Origin: Pirellulales bacterium
GTDB lineage: Bacteria; Planctomycetota; Planctomycetia; Pirellulales; Thermoguttaceae
Length of the DNA stretch: 19,126 bases
Direction: 5' to 3'
Assembly (NCBI GenBank): GCA_030642635.1
Contig: DAOWNK010000021.1
Coordinates: 1-19,126, forward strand
The translations under genes were made by a program, and so were the position numbers. The notes under the pieces are model-generated. The model did not search any database and was not told where the DNA came from. It was given only the letters and a program-made list of their open reading frames with translations. Below are positions 1 to 8,309 of this stretch, piece after piece. How positions within the stretch are numbered: the first letter of the stretch is position 1; each line of letters starts with the position of its first letter.

Positions 1-104
1 ATCAGCATGACCAGATCGTCACCGACCAACTCGCGGATTACCTCGGTAATCTCTCGAAGCCGGGCGGCCTGATGTCGTGAGCTGCGGGGAAGTGAATGTT
101 TCAT
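1..104 (-). CDS. Probable nucleotidyltransferase (MNT-like) N-terminus, cut by window edge
   Basis: Only the first 34 codons are inside the window. An ATG at 104-102 opens a frame that runs off the left edge without a stop, beginning MKHSLPRSSRHQAARL and ending at DDLVML plus two bases of a probable Ile codon. An AGGGG stretch lies just upstream of the ATG. Inference from family knowledge: many minimal nucleotidyltransferases of HEPN/MNT pairs start with a basic, helical segment leading into a strand and the LFGSYARG active-site motif, and this fragment stops exactly where that motif would follow. The motif itself is outside the window, so the call is tentative. It is separated from the PEP-CTERM gene on the same strand by about 90 bp. 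Confidence 0.45.
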   Translation of the reverse strand, partial: MKHSLPRSSRHQAARLREITEVIRELVGDDLVML

Positions 105-150
105 AACCCCTGAATACTAACAATGCCACCGTCTGCCGGCAAGGGGTTGA

Positions 151-184
151 ACACATCTTGCGGAGAAGGTTCAGTAAGATGTGT
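151..184 (-). terminator. Hairpin after the PEP-CTERM gene, possible terminator
   Basis: ACACATCTT (151-159) and AAGATGTGT (176-184) form a perfect 9-bp stem with a 16-nt loop, ten bases past the stop codon of the minus-strand PEP-CTERM gene. No clear U-tract follows on the minus strand, so it may be an RNA-stabilising stem rather than a true intrinsic terminator. Confidence 0.4.
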
Positions 185-193
185 ACCATTGAA

Positions 194-2873
194 TTATCTC
201 ACCTCAGCACTCCGTCGTCGCCACAACAGTACTGCAACGGCGGCCAGGGCAAGCATCGTTAGCGTGGCAGGCTCGGGGACCAACATTCCGATGCCGAACG
301 GCGAGAGCGAGGTTAGCTTCTTGGTGTAAATCCACTTGTTGTCCGTATCTATCCAGTCGGTAACGTCTTGCCAGTGATCGCCCATGTAGTGGAATACCTG
401 CAAAGAATCTTCTTCGATGCCCAATCGCTCGGCCAAGGCATCGTCGTAACGGAAGGTCAAATCTGCCGACTCGAACTCAATCGGCGTTAATGGCGTAAAA
501 TCCCAAACCCCGATGAGCGTAAGTTCCGGCGGCGTGGTGGGTACTTCGCTGTGGTCTTCTGCCAGCAGCGAAATCGACAGTTTCCCCAGGTTTTCCACGC
601 CTTCAAATGCCATCTGTACGCTGTTTACCAGGTCGATGGTTGTTTCACCGCTTTCGTAGGACGATTCGCCCCAGTTGCAGGTATAACTACCGGCTTGGAT
701 GCCGATTGTAGGCAACACAAGTTTACCTTGATTCACGGCCGTCCAGCCGTTGGCGCCTTTTTCGGTTGGGTTTTCATGCGCGTTTACAACAAACTTGAAG
801 CTCGACATATCCAACGTGCGGCTTGTGCCGTACCCGTCGGCGACGATCCGACCGCTGGTGGTCAGTGTGCCGCCGAGGCCGACGGTCCCCCAGCCGCTTA
901 GCTCACCGTAGCCGTCCACTGTTTCTCGCACGGTCAGGTTTGCATCATCACCGCCGCCGCTTTGGTTGATAGTGCCCGGGTTGCTTGTATCGCCGATGGT
1001 CAGATTCGCACTGCCTTTCACACCGACGAACAAGCCATGTCCGGTTCCTGCTCTTATGGTGAGCGTTTTGTCGGCGAGGCCGTAAGCGGCATTGCTTCCA
1101 GGCGCTTCGGCGATTGAAAAGCTGTCCAGGGTGGTGGACCCGCCGACCGACAAGGTCCCGCCGTCGAGGATCATGGTCGCCGTGCCGTTGCCGGCGGCGA
1201 TGTTTCCCGAGACGTTCAGTGTGCCGCCGGTCAGTGAGTATGTTCCGTTGTAGGCTGCATCGGCGCCGAGTTGCAGGTTTTGGTTGACCGTGTTGGCGCC
1301 GCCGGTCTGGTTGTAGGTGCCCGACCCGGTGCCGGTGCCGACGTCAAGGTAATTTACGGTGGCAGAGGTGCCGCCGGCGTGTGTGGCCGTAGCATTGTTG
1401 GTCACCTCCAGCGTAGCGGATGGCAGTCCCGACAGTGCCGAGCCGTTGTAGAGAGACCCGTCGATCAGGCTGCCCATGTTGAAGTCGGCGCCCATGGCCA
1501 GCGTGCCGTTGGAGCTTAACGTCATTCCCGTGACGGTCATCCCACCGGTGCGGAACCACTCGAACCGGCCTGTGGCGCCGGTGTCGCCGACGCAGACCGT
1601 CCCGCCGTTTATCGTCCCGCCGGAGAGTCGATATATGCCGTTGCCGTAACTTCCCCATCCGACGGTGAGGCTGTGGTTGGTTGAGAAGGAATTGCTGCCG
1701 CCGGTTTGCGTGAATGTGCCGGTGCTGCCGTAGCCGATGTGCTCGTGATGGTCGACATTCAATGATGTTCCGCTTCCGCTAAGCACGTATGTTCCAGTTC
1801 CGCCGTTGCATCCGACGTACAACCGGCCGTCGACGTCGTTTGTTCCGCCGCTGTGGTAGAATGCCCCGGTGCCGGCGTCACCGATGTACTGATCCGAGGT
1901 TGTTTTTACCGTGCCGTCGGAGAGGTATCCGATGCCGCTGCCGGTGCTGCTTCCGATACGCAGATGCTTTATTTGTACGAGTTCATTATAGCTTTGTGTG
2001 ACCGATTTTCCGTTTGTCACTTCCAGTGTGGCGTAATTCAAACCTGAGAGCGGGATCAGCGTACCGTGTATCAGACCGTGGGCGTTGAAATTGTATCCCA
2101 TCGCCAGCGTGCCGTTGGTGCCAACATCCATTTTCCCACTACCGTTTGACGTTCCGATTGTGATTCCTCCTTCCCTGAACCACTCGAATCGTCCGGTTCC
2201 GCCGTCGTATCCGACATTGATATCACCGTCGTTATGATTAAAGGTTAGTTCTCCCGTGTTGCTTAATCTGTAGGTTCCGGAGCCGCCGGAGCCGCCGATG
2301 TATAGGTGATCGGCAGAGGAAGAGCCTGTTGCCGAGACATAGTTTATTCCACCGCTTTGAAGGAGTGAGCCGGTGCCGGACTCACCGATGTATTGGTCGC
2401 CTGCGTACAGCGTTCCTCCGGTCATGGTATATGTACCATTTCCCGTAATGCCGTAGCCCACGTGAAGATCGTTACGGCTGGTACCCCAAGAGCAGCGGTT
2501 TTCTCCATTGCTTTGTGTGAATGTACCAGTGCCGTCGTACCCGATGTATTCGTCATGCTCGACGCGTAGGTACCCACCGGTCATGCTCACGTGTCCGCTG
2601 TCGCTGCTGCCGTCGCCCAAATACAAATCGTCTGCGAATTGGTATCCGGACGTAACTTGTGCGGTGCCGCTGTTGTTGATGTACGCGTCGTCGCTTAAAT
2701 CCGGATCACCGTTATTCCAATGAGAAGGCGTGTGTGTCCAATTCCCAATTCCCAGTTCCAATGTTCCAATAGGTGTCACCTGCCCGTGCACTCCCGGCAA
2801 CCAGCGCAACGACCATCCATGCAAAGGCAACAATACAAACCGAAGCAGTAATTTTGGCCAATGAGCATTTCAT
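194..2873 (-). CDS. PEP-CTERM surface protein with T5SS/PEP-CTERM-type repeats, frame broken near the N-terminus
   Basis: An exported protein made largely of Gly/Thr/Ser-rich repeats. The body repeats units of the type LYVG..GTGTY.LSGGTL / IGD.GTG.F.QSGG roughly a dozen times, as in the T5SS/PEP-CTERM-associated repeat family expected to fold as a beta-solenoid. A beta-rich region follows, then VPEPATLTMLALAAVAVLL and an RRR tail, a classic PEP-CTERM sorting signal (motif, membrane helix, basic end). The best start is ATG at 2873: AATGGAGG sits 7 nt upstream, and it encodes a good signal peptide (MKCSLAKITASVCIVAFAW onward, A-x-A before GDTYW). That frame stops at 2712 after 53 residues. The rest of the protein is in another frame, open from 2833 to 194. 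Deleting one 7-bp unit of the tandem repeat at 2738-2758 fuses the two as GTGNW-THTPSHWNNG, giving about 890 aa. Either a real (perhaps reversible) frameshift or a sequencing error. Ligand and role are unknown; probably anchored at the cell surface. Confidence 0.85.
2738..2758 (-). repeat. Heptamer tandem repeat causing the PEP-CTERM frameshift
   Basis: On the plus strand three 7-bp units abut: CCAATTC (2738-2744), CCAATTC (2745-2751) and the variant CCAGTTC (2752-2758). Seven is not a multiple of three, so each unit gained or lost shifts the frame. With two units the signal peptide and the repeat body are in one frame; with the three present they are not. Confidence 0.85.
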
Positions 2874-2981
2874 GGCGAAGCCTCCATTGACAAACAGACG
2901 AGTAACTGCCGGAGTTGGCGGGAAAGAACTTCCCATTATAACAACCATGATAATAGCACAATCTGGCGAAAAATGCAAGCA

Positions 2982-3036
2982 TGTAGGATGCGTGAAACGC
3001 ATCAATACAACTTGTGGTGTGTTGCACGCACCCTAC
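2982..3036. repeat. REP/BIME-like inverted pair, GTAGG type (imperfect)
   Basis: TGTAGGATGCGTGAAACGCA on the left is mirrored imperfectly by a right arm ending GCACGCACCCTACA. The left unit also folds on itself (GATGCGT-gaa-ACGCATC). It lies between the start of the PEP-CTERM gene and the stop of the upstream kinase gene, 5 bp from that stop. It is a diverged copy of the perfect element at 16050-16122. The stretch 2874-2981 shows nothing else beyond the ribosome-binding site of the PEP-CTERM gene. Confidence 0.75.
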
Positions 3037-3040
3037 AGAG

Positions 3041-3955
3041 CTAGAACGTCCGCTCCGAAAACGTCGCTATTTCCAATTCGGCCAGCCGGTCGATCAACTC
3101 CAGGGGCGTCTGGGGGCGGCGTAGCGGCTCCTTGGCTATCATCCGGCGCACCAGCAGGACTACCTCGGCCGGAAGGTACGGGGCCAGGCGACGCAGGTCG
3201 GGCGGAGTAGCCTTTTGATGCTGCGTGGCCAACTCGGCCAGGTCTCGGCCGGTAAACGGCAACCGCCCGGCAAGCAACTCGAACAACACCACGCCAAGAC
3301 TGTAGATGTCGCTGCGAATGTCCGGGCGAACCGCCGAAACGATCATCTCCGGGGCAATGTAATTGCACGTGCCGACAACGAACCGGTCGGCCGCCGAGCC
3401 GGTCTCATCGCAGCGTCTGGCGAACCCTAAGTCGAGCAGCGTTACGTGACCCTCGGGCGAGATGAAGATGTTGCTCGGCTTCACGTCGCCGTGCATCCAG
3501 CCGGCCGCGTGCAGTGCATCCAGCGCCTCGGTCGTCTGCCGGGCGATCCACAATGCCTCGGGTAACTCAATGTACCTGCCAGAGGCAATCCGCCAACGAA
3601 GCGTCGAACCGTCCAGCCACGGCATTACCACAAACCGCGGCGGACTGCTGATATTTGCCGCCAGGATAGAAACCAGGTGCGGATGCGTAACGCTGCGGCC
3701 GGCCGTCGCCTCACACAGCAGCAGCCGGACCGCACGGGGATCGTCCCGCCACCTGGGACGGAGTATTTTTAGTGCGTATGCCGCCGGATGATCTGATGGA
3801 CTTTCAGCGGCCTGGGCACGGTACACCCGGCTGAGATTGCCTTGGGCCGCCAATTCCACCAACTCCCACCGGCCTACACGGCAAGGTAATATCAAGCCGT
3901 CCGGACTGCGCGTAACCGGGGCGCGGCTCCGCGATAGTAGCTCGGTCTGGGTCAT
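3041..3955 (-). CDS. Hanks-type Ser/Thr protein kinase, soluble, non-RD
   Basis: A single protein kinase domain (304 aa from the chosen start) with no membrane helix or C-terminal sensor domain. Visible motifs: ALK (K63), the alpha-C Glu in LLCEATAG (E82), HGDVKPSN (155-162) in place of HRDxKxxN, DLG (175-177) for DFG, APE (201-203) and DIYSLGVVLFELLAGRLPF. The glycine-rich loop is degraded (AAQGNLSRVY). Loss of the Arg in HRD makes this a non-RD kinase, a class usually not controlled by activation-loop phosphorylation. Catalytic Lys and both Asp remain, so it is probably active. The frame is open to 4069, but the N-terminal 38 residues there look unlike a kinase; the ATG at 3955 (MTQTELLSRS) is preferred, though neither start has a good Shine-Dalgarno. 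It lies downstream of an FHA-histidine kinase on the same strand, which suggests that the FHA domain may read its phosphothreonine output (inference). Confidence 0.9.
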   Translation of the reverse strand: MTQTELLSRSRAPVTRSPDGLILPCRVGRWELVELAAQGNLSRVYRAQAAESPSDHPAAYALKILRPRWRDDPRAVRLLLCEATAGRSVTHPHLVSILAANISSPPRFVVMPWLDGSTLRWRIASGRYIELPEALWIARQTTEALDALHAAGWMHGDVKPSNIFISPEGHVTLLDLGFARRCDETGSAADRFVVGTCNYIAPEMIVSAVRPDIRSDIYSLGVVLFELLAGRLPFTGRDLAELATQHQKATPPDLRRLAPYLPAEVVLLVRRMIAKEPLRRPQTPLELIDRLAELEIATFSERTF

Positions 3956-4107
3956 TCGACTGAACGCAGGAAAAGAACACAATCGCGACGGGGTCTCTTT
4001 AGATAGCATCGGCCTTGGGGGGGCGCAAGTTGAGGTGCAAAAAGAAATAGGCACCGTGTTTTTGCGCACAATTTCATTTAGTCGCTGGTGCTCGCCCCGT
4101 GCGTCGG

Positions 4108-4170
4108 CAGCGAGCCGCGGGGCTTGTCCCCGCGCTTACTTTGCGCCGGGATAAACCCGGCGGCTCGCTG
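4108..4170. repeat. Nested palindrome element between kinase genes
   Basis: An outer perfect 11-bp inverted repeat, CAGCGAGCCGC (4108-4118) and GCGGCTCGCTG (4160-4170), encloses two hairpins: CGCGGGG/CCCCGCG (4116-4134) and CGCCGGG/CCCGGCG (4144-4162). It has the same plan as other elements in the window: a short head plus hairpin, in inverted pairs. It fills most of the gap between the Ser/Thr kinase and the histidine kinase genes. Confidence 0.8.
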
Positions 4171-4187
4171 GTAAATAACGCCACTTT

Positions 4188-4215
4188 ACGCGCCGTGCAA
4201 GCACAGCGGCTAAAT
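4188..4215 (-). repeat. Single REP-like unit (TTTAGCC head) overlapping the histidine kinase stop codon
   Basis: On the minus strand it reads ATTTAGCCGCTGTGCTTGCA followed by CGGCGCGT. The same sequence with two changes follows lpxC at 8310-8335. The TAG inside the TTTAGCC head (4212-4210) is the stop codon of the histidine kinase gene. Confidence 0.75.
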
Positions 4216-5898
4216 GACCGCTACGGCGGGCATCTCGGGCGTGAATCGGCTGCCTCGGCCCACCTCGCTGTCGACCAACGTCCGGCCGCCGTGCTCGTTC
4301 AAGATTTTCTGGCTGACTGGCAGTCCAAGCCCGGTGCCGCGACCCTTCTTCGACGAGACGAACGGGCTGAACAGTTCGTCCATCCGTTCCGGCGGGATGC
4401 CCGGGCCGTTGTCCTCGATGACGATCTGCACGAGCGATTTCTCGGCGTCGTAGCAGGAACTGACCTCGACACGCCCGGGCGGCTTGTTTTCGCCGGCCGC
4501 GTCGATCGCATTGCTCACCACGTTCAGCACCGCACGGTGTATCCCTTCCGGGTCGAACATCATATTCGGCATCTCGTCGGCCGGCTGCCAGACAAGCTCC
4601 ACGCCGAGTTCGTCGGTCCTGCCCTGCATCAGTTCGATCACGTCGGCTGCGACCCGATTGACGTTGGCCTTCGATAGGTCCGGCTCGCGTTCCTTGCTGA
4701 AAGTGAGCATATCCATTACCAGCGCGGAGATTTTGTTCTGGTTCTTTTCGACGATCTTCCACCCCTTGCCGACTACCGTTTCGTCGTGGTCTGTAAGTCC
4801 CATCTCGATCAGGTAGCTTCCGCCGCGAATCCCCTGCAGGATGTTTTTTATATGATGCGAGAGCGTGGTGACGGTCTGCCCAATGGCGGCCAATCGCTCG
4901 GCCTGGACCATGGCGGAATAATACCGGGTATCTTCCACCGCCAGGGCCGCCTGGTGGCCGATGGCGATTATCAGCTTCAGGTGGTCTTCGGTAAACTTGT
5001 CGGTCTTGCCTTTTCGGATGATCTCCTCCGGCGAGGTGGAGGTGTCGATGTAGATCGCCCCGACCACGTCGTACCGGCCCTGCATCGGCACGCAAATCGC
5101 CTCGTGGATGCCCATCTGCACGATGCTGGCGGCCGAGTCCCAGCGGTCGTCCTGCCGTGCGTCGCTGGTTATTACGCCCTCGTTCCGCTCAATGACGTAA
5201 TCGAGGATCGTCTTACTTATGGTAATCTCTTCGTCGCTTGGTACACCGGCTCGCGTGCGGCGGACCATCGGTTTTAACAGCTTTGTCTGCGGATCGACCA
5301 GCATGATGCAGCCTCGGTCCGCCTCTACCCACTCGAAGATCAACTCCATAATTCTCTGTAGCAACTGGTCGATATCCAGTGTATGACTGACAGCAAGCGC
5401 GGTGCGATACATCACCTGCAGATTGCTTCTGGCCCGGGCGAGCCAGGGATTCAGCGAGAACTCGGCGTCGGGAGCGAAGATTTGACTCCCCTGCTCCTGC
5501 GAGACCGAACGAATGATCCGCGAGGAGTCTTGCGACCCTTCGGCAGCGGCGATGTTGATCATTTCGAGGTCTTCGTCCGCCTCGTCGGACCGGCCGGTGT
5601 AGAGCATCAACGTGCTGCCGACTTGGACCTGGTCGCCGCTGGCCAGAAGATGCCGGCTGATACGGTTGCCGTTTACGAACGTCCCGTTGGAGCTGTCCAG
5701 ATCGGAGACGGTATAGTTACCGTTGGTCCGGCGAATTTCGGCATGTTGGCGCGAGACTTCGGTGTCGTGGACGTGGATGGCGCTGGACGAATCGCGCCCC
5801 AGCCGGAGGATCGGCTCCTCCAGCTCGAATCGTGTACCTTGATCGTTTCCTCGAATCACGAACAGCGACGGCACGGCCCTGTTTCCCCCATTGCGCAC
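4210..5898 (-). CDS. Soluble sensor histidine kinase, FHA-GAF-HisKA-HATPase
   Basis: 562 aa with no membrane segment. Domains in order: FHA at about 10-100 (GRDSSSAIHV, SRQHAEI, SSNGTFVNG), which binds phosphothreonine peptides; GAF at about 170-320 (DIDQLLQRIMELIFEWV onward); dimerisation/phosphoacceptor helix with LSHHIKNILQG (His 348 or 349); N-box VLNVVSNAID (about 457-466); G1 DNGPGI (496-501); F-box LFSPFVSSKKG; G2 GRGTGLGL (519-526). All catalytic boxes look intact, so it should autophosphorylate. The start is the GTG at 5898; a GTG at 5874 (before PSLFVIRG) is possible. It overlaps the upstream receiver gene by 43 bp, implying translational coupling and a partner pair. FHA plus GAF points to two cytoplasmic inputs: Ser/Thr-kinase phosphorylation and a small ligand. 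The stop codon falls inside a REP-like unit. Confidence 0.93.
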   Translation of the reverse strand: MRNGGNRAVPSLFVIRGNDQGTRFELEEPILRLGRDSSSAIHVHDTEVSRQHAEIRRTNGNYTVSDLDSSNGTFVNGNRISRHLLASGDQVQVGSTLMLYTGRSDEADEDLEMINIAAAEGSQDSSRIIRSVSQEQGSQIFAPDAEFSLNPWLARARSNLQVMYRTALAVSHTLDIDQLLQRIMELIFEWVEADRGCIMLVDPQTKLLKPMVRRTRAGVPSDEEITISKTILDYVIERNEGVITSDARQDDRWDSAASIVQMGIHEAICVPMQGRYDVVGAIYIDTSTSPEEIIRKGKTDKFTEDHLKLIIAIGHQAALAVEDTRYYSAMVQAERLAAIGQTVTTLSHHIKNILQGIRGGSYLIEMGLTDHDETVVGKGWKIVEKNQNKISALVMDMLTFSKEREPDLSKANVNRVAADVIELMQGRTDELGVELVWQPADEMPNMMFDPEGIHRAVLNVVSNAIDAAGENKPPGRVEVSSCYDAEKSLVQIVIEDNGPGIPPERMDELFSPFVSSKKGRGTGLGLPVSQKILNEHGGRTLVDSEVGRGSRFTPEMPAVAVI

Positions 5899-6254
5899 CT
5901 GCCCAGTAATTCCTCAATTTTACGAATTAACGGTGCATAATGGTAGGGCTTGGCCACAAATTCTGCATTTGGCAGGCAAGAATTGCGACGGCGTACGCTG
6001 CCCAACACAACGAGCGAGGCATGGTCGGCGCCAGCCTGTTCGGCAAACGGAGCAGATAGGTGTTCTGGAGAGGATTCGTCCAGTTCGAGATCGAGCACAA
6101 TCAGGTCGGGGTGATGACGCCTGGCCAACTCAAGCCCGAAACCGACCTGTGCGGCCGAAAAGATACGCATTCCACGCCGCTCCAGCGCGGTTTGCAACAC
6201 CTCGCGGGTCTCTTCCGAGGAATCGACGATCAGCACACTTTGTTGTTCGTCCAA
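5856..6254 (-). CDS. Stand-alone response regulator receiver protein
   Basis: 132 aa containing one receiver domain and no output domain. Phosphoacceptor D55 in LIVLDLELD, Ser86 at the conserved Thr/Ser position (VVLGS) and K102 before Pro (FVAKPY). The acidic pocket is reduced: LIVDSSEE has one Asp (D11) followed by Ser instead of the usual DD, which may alter Mg binding. The start is TTG at 6254: GGAGGG lies 8 nt upstream, and the nearby ATG at 6261 is out of frame. The 3' end overlaps the FHA histidine kinase gene by 43 bp, so the pair is probably co-translated, with this protein taking phosphate from that kinase and acting through protein contact. The last dozen residues (after EELLGR) are Cys/Arg-rich and lie in the overlap region, so they may be constrained by the downstream gene. 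Confidence 0.85.
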   Translation of the reverse strand: MDEQQSVLIVDSSEETREVLQTALERRGMRIFSAAQVGFGLELARRHHPDLIVLDLELDESSPEHLSAPFAEQAGADHASLVVLGSVRRRNSCLPNAEFVAKPYHYAPLIRKIEELLGRCAMGETGPCRRCS

Positions 6255-6394
6255 ATTTCATGCCCTCCGTGGCGTTCCGACTTCAGCGGACGTCCTTGTC
6301 CGGTCAGGTTGGTTCGAGAGGATAGCGACAAAGGCGGTTTGTGTCAAAGCGAATTGCGGCATTTTGTTACATTTTGGTGGGGTATGCAATAATT

Positions 6395-6482
6395 CGTTTA
6401 GCCGGCGTGCTTGCACGCCGTGTGGTCTTTCCGGATAACATTTCGCTTACTTCACACGGCGTGCAAGCACGCCGGCTAAACG
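6395..6482. repeat. Perfect inverted pair of REP-like units (TTTAGCC type)
   Basis: Two 30-bp arms (6395-6424 and 6453-6482) are exact reverse complements around a 28-bp spacer. Each arm starts CGTTTAGCC at its outer end and contains its own hairpin GGCGTGC-TT-GCACGCC. The unmutated arms suggest recent insertion or continuing correction. Confidence 0.9.
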
Positions 6483-6545
6483 GGCAAAAAATGTGACCGC
6501 TATTTCATAAGGCTGAAGTGTTACGCATTTTACAGACTGGAATAT

Positions 6546-6579
6546 CGCGTTAAGTTGTTAATTCACAACATGTTGCGCG
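6546..6579. promoter_or_regulatory. Palindrome upstream of skp-lpxC, possible operator
   Basis: GTTGT (6554-6558) and ACAAC (6565-6569) around TAATTCA are flanked by CGCG on both sides (6546-6549, 6576-6579). It is AT-rich at its centre and about 190 bp before the skp start. Whether it binds a regulator is unknown. Confidence 0.3.
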
Positions 6580-6769
6580 ATTTCCATGCAACCCGAAATA
6601 TCTGGCCTTTACCCGAACGGCCATTGCGGGCAAAATACGCCTCCCTGAAAACTATTTTGGAGCCATTTCTGGAAAGCCGAAAGGCCAGGTCGGTACGGCG
6701 ATGCTTGAGCAATAAGCAAAAACACGCCAGGTCAGGGAAGACCGACTACAACAGCAAGGAGTGCTGAAC

Positions 6770-7429
6770 GTGAAGAATTTTCAACGACGTGCCGTACTGG
6801 TTGCCGTGGTGCTTTCAGCCGTTCTGGCGCAATCGCCGGCCGTTGCCCAACATCCGACCCGCACGGCCGTCAGACCGACCCGAGGCGCACCGATCGTCGC
6901 ACTGATCGACGTGAGCCGAATCTTCAAGAGCCACAGTCGTTTCAAGGCAATGATGGACGGTATGAAGGCCGACGTCGCCCGGGCGGAGACACAGGTCAAG
7001 TCCGAACGCGACGCCATCCGCAAGCGAGCCGAAGAGGCAAGCAGTTACCGAAAGGGAACGCCTGATTACAAGGCCATCGAAGAGGAAGTGACCAAGCGGC
7101 AGGCCGACCTGAGTGTGCGGGTGCAGCTACAAAAAAAGGAGTTTCTGGAACGAGAGGCCAAAATATACCACAACGTTTACCAGGAAATCCTGCAAGAGGT
7201 CGACTATTACTGTGCCAGCAACGGAATCACGATGGTGCTGCGGTTCAACGGCGAGCAGGTCGACGCCAACCGGCCCGAGGACGTGCTGCGGAACATCAAC
7301 AAACCGGTGGTATGGCACAACCGCAACCTCGACATCACGCAGGTTGTGATCGACAATCTTAACCGACGCACCAGCACCGTGCCGCACGCTACGCGACCGG
7401 GTGTCGGAGCTTATAATCCGCATAGATGA
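6770..7429 (+). CDS. skp: OmpH/Skp family periplasmic chaperone
   Basis: 219 aa. A signal peptide (MKNFQRRAVLVAVVLSAVLA, cleavage near AVA/QH) is followed by the Skp/OmpH pattern: a beta-strand with IALIDVSRIFKSH-like sequence (here VALIDVSRIFKSH), a long charged coiled coil (about 60-140, rich in Lys/Glu/Arg, including AEEASSYRKGTPDY), then a returning strand NGITMVLRF. Skp holds unfolded outer-membrane proteins in the periplasm. The GTG at 6770 is chosen because AAGGAG ends 8 nt before it and it gives a clean signal peptide; the GTG at 6761 would sit in the Shine-Dalgarno. The stop overlaps the lpxC start (ATGA), so the two are coupled. The C-terminal part (EDVLRNINKPVVWHNRNLDIT) is longer than in E. 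coli Skp, as in other planctomycete homologues I recall. Confidence 0.88.
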   Translation: MKNFQRRAVLVAVVLSAVLAQSPAVAQHPTRTAVRPTRGAPIVALIDVSRIFKSHSRFKAMMDGMKADVARAETQVKSERDAIRKRAEEASSYRKGTPDYKAIEEEVTKRQADLSVRVQLQKKEFLEREAKIYHNVYQEILQEVDYYCASNGITMVLRFNGEQVDANRPEDVLRNINKPVVWHNRNLDITQVVIDNLNRRTSTVPHATRPGVGAYNPHR

Positions 7430-8301
7430 TCTCGACACGTAATCAACAAACGATAGCCGCCCCGGCTGTTGTCCAGGGGATCGGCTACTGGAGCGGGCAA
7501 GACGTACGAGTTGAGTTTCGCCCGGCCGAAGTAGATTCGGGAATCGTCTTCGTACGCGACGACTTGGACGGCTGCCCGTGCATTGCCGCCACGGTGGCCA
7601 ATCGGACCGAAACACCGCTGCGCACCATCTTGCGACGCGGACAGGCCGGGGTCGACATGATCGAGCACCTCATGGCGGCATTGGCCGGTCTGCAGATCGA
7701 CAACTGCCGGGTGCACGTCAATCGGCAAGAGATACCCGGCTGCGACGGCTCCAGTGAACCGTTCGTCAAAGCGCTCACTGCGGCGGGTATCGTCACACAG
7801 GACGCCGTTCGCGCCGTACGAGCCATTTGCAACGTGATCCGGCTGGGAGACGAGGAAAGCTGGATCGAAGCCCGGCCGTGCTGCTCTGAAAAGACGGTGC
7901 TACAGTACGAATTGGACTACGGCAGCGGGAACCCCATCGGGCGGCAATCGCTCGAAGTTGTGCTCTCGCCCGCGCTGTTCCGCAAGGGCCTGGCGCCGAG
8001 CCGAACGTTTCTGCTGGAGCATGAAGCAGCCGCGCTGCAGGCACAAGGTTTGGGCCGCCGTGCAACGTGCAAGGACCTGCTGGTGTTCGGGCCGGACGGG
8101 CCGATCGGCAATCGCCTGCGATTCCCGGACGAATGCGTCAGGCACAAAATTGTCGATATGGTGGGCGATCTGGCGCTGGCCGGCTGCGACCTGGCCGGAC
8201 GGTTCATCGCATATCGCAGCGGACACAAGCTCAACGCCGAGTTGGTCCGTGCAATCATGGCGGAAAAGGAAAGCAGACAAGGATTCAAGCGTTGTGCGTG
8301 A
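7426..8301 (+). CDS. lpxC: UDP-3-O-acyl-N-acetylglucosamine deacetylase
   Basis: 291 aa. LpxC removes the N-acetyl group from UDP-3-O-acyl-GlcNAc, the committed step of lipid A synthesis, using Zn. The Zn ligands are visible: H81 in VDMIEHLMAAL, H240 and D244 in RHKIVDMVGDL. H267 in SGHKLNAEL corresponds to the E. coli catalytic His265. The EIPGCDGSSEPFV segment (102-114) is also conserved. The length is near the family norm and there is no HotDog (FabZ) fusion. The start overlaps the skp stop by 4 bp (ATGA). A REP-like unit begins within 10 bp of its stop, followed by a second element, before lpxA. Its presence supports a lipopolysaccharide-type outer membrane in this organism. Confidence 0.95.
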   Translation: MISTRNQQTIAAPAVVQGIGYWSGQDVRVEFRPAEVDSGIVFVRDDLDGCPCIAATVANRTETPLRTILRRGQAGVDMIEHLMAALAGLQIDNCRVHVNRQEIPGCDGSSEPFVKALTAAGIVTQDAVRAVRAICNVIRLGDEESWIEARPCCSEKTVLQYELDYGSGNPIGRQSLEVVLSPALFRKGLAPSRTFLLEHEAAALQAQGLGRRATCKDLLVFGPDGPIGNRLRFPDECVRHKIVDMVGDLALAGCDLAGRFIAYRSGHKLNAELVRAIMAEKESRQGFKRCA

Positions 8302-8309
8302 TCCAGGAA

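Larger units (their letters stand above)
6255..6769. other. Divergent intergenic region
   Basis: About 515 bp between the divergent receiver and skp genes. It must hold promoters for both directions, but I find no convincing -35/-10 pair. It contains the perfect 30-bp inverted repeat at 6395-6482, a smaller palindrome at 6546-6579, and the AAGGAG Shine-Dalgarno for skp at 6756-6761. A 70-codon open frame at 6555-6767 has no family resemblance and probably is not a gene. Confidence 0.6.

Noticed and set aside
2774..2833. ATG at 2833 as the start of the PEP-CTERM protein
   Set aside because: It has no signal peptide and lies in the wrong frame for the strong ribosome-binding site and signal peptide at 2873.
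6395..6482. Inverted repeat as an intrinsic terminator
   Set aside because: It lies between divergent genes, has no T-tract and contains two separate hairpins; it fits a repeat element better.
6555..6767. 70-codon open frame upstream of skp
   Set aside because: No ribosome-binding site, no recognisable family, and it overlaps the leader of skp.
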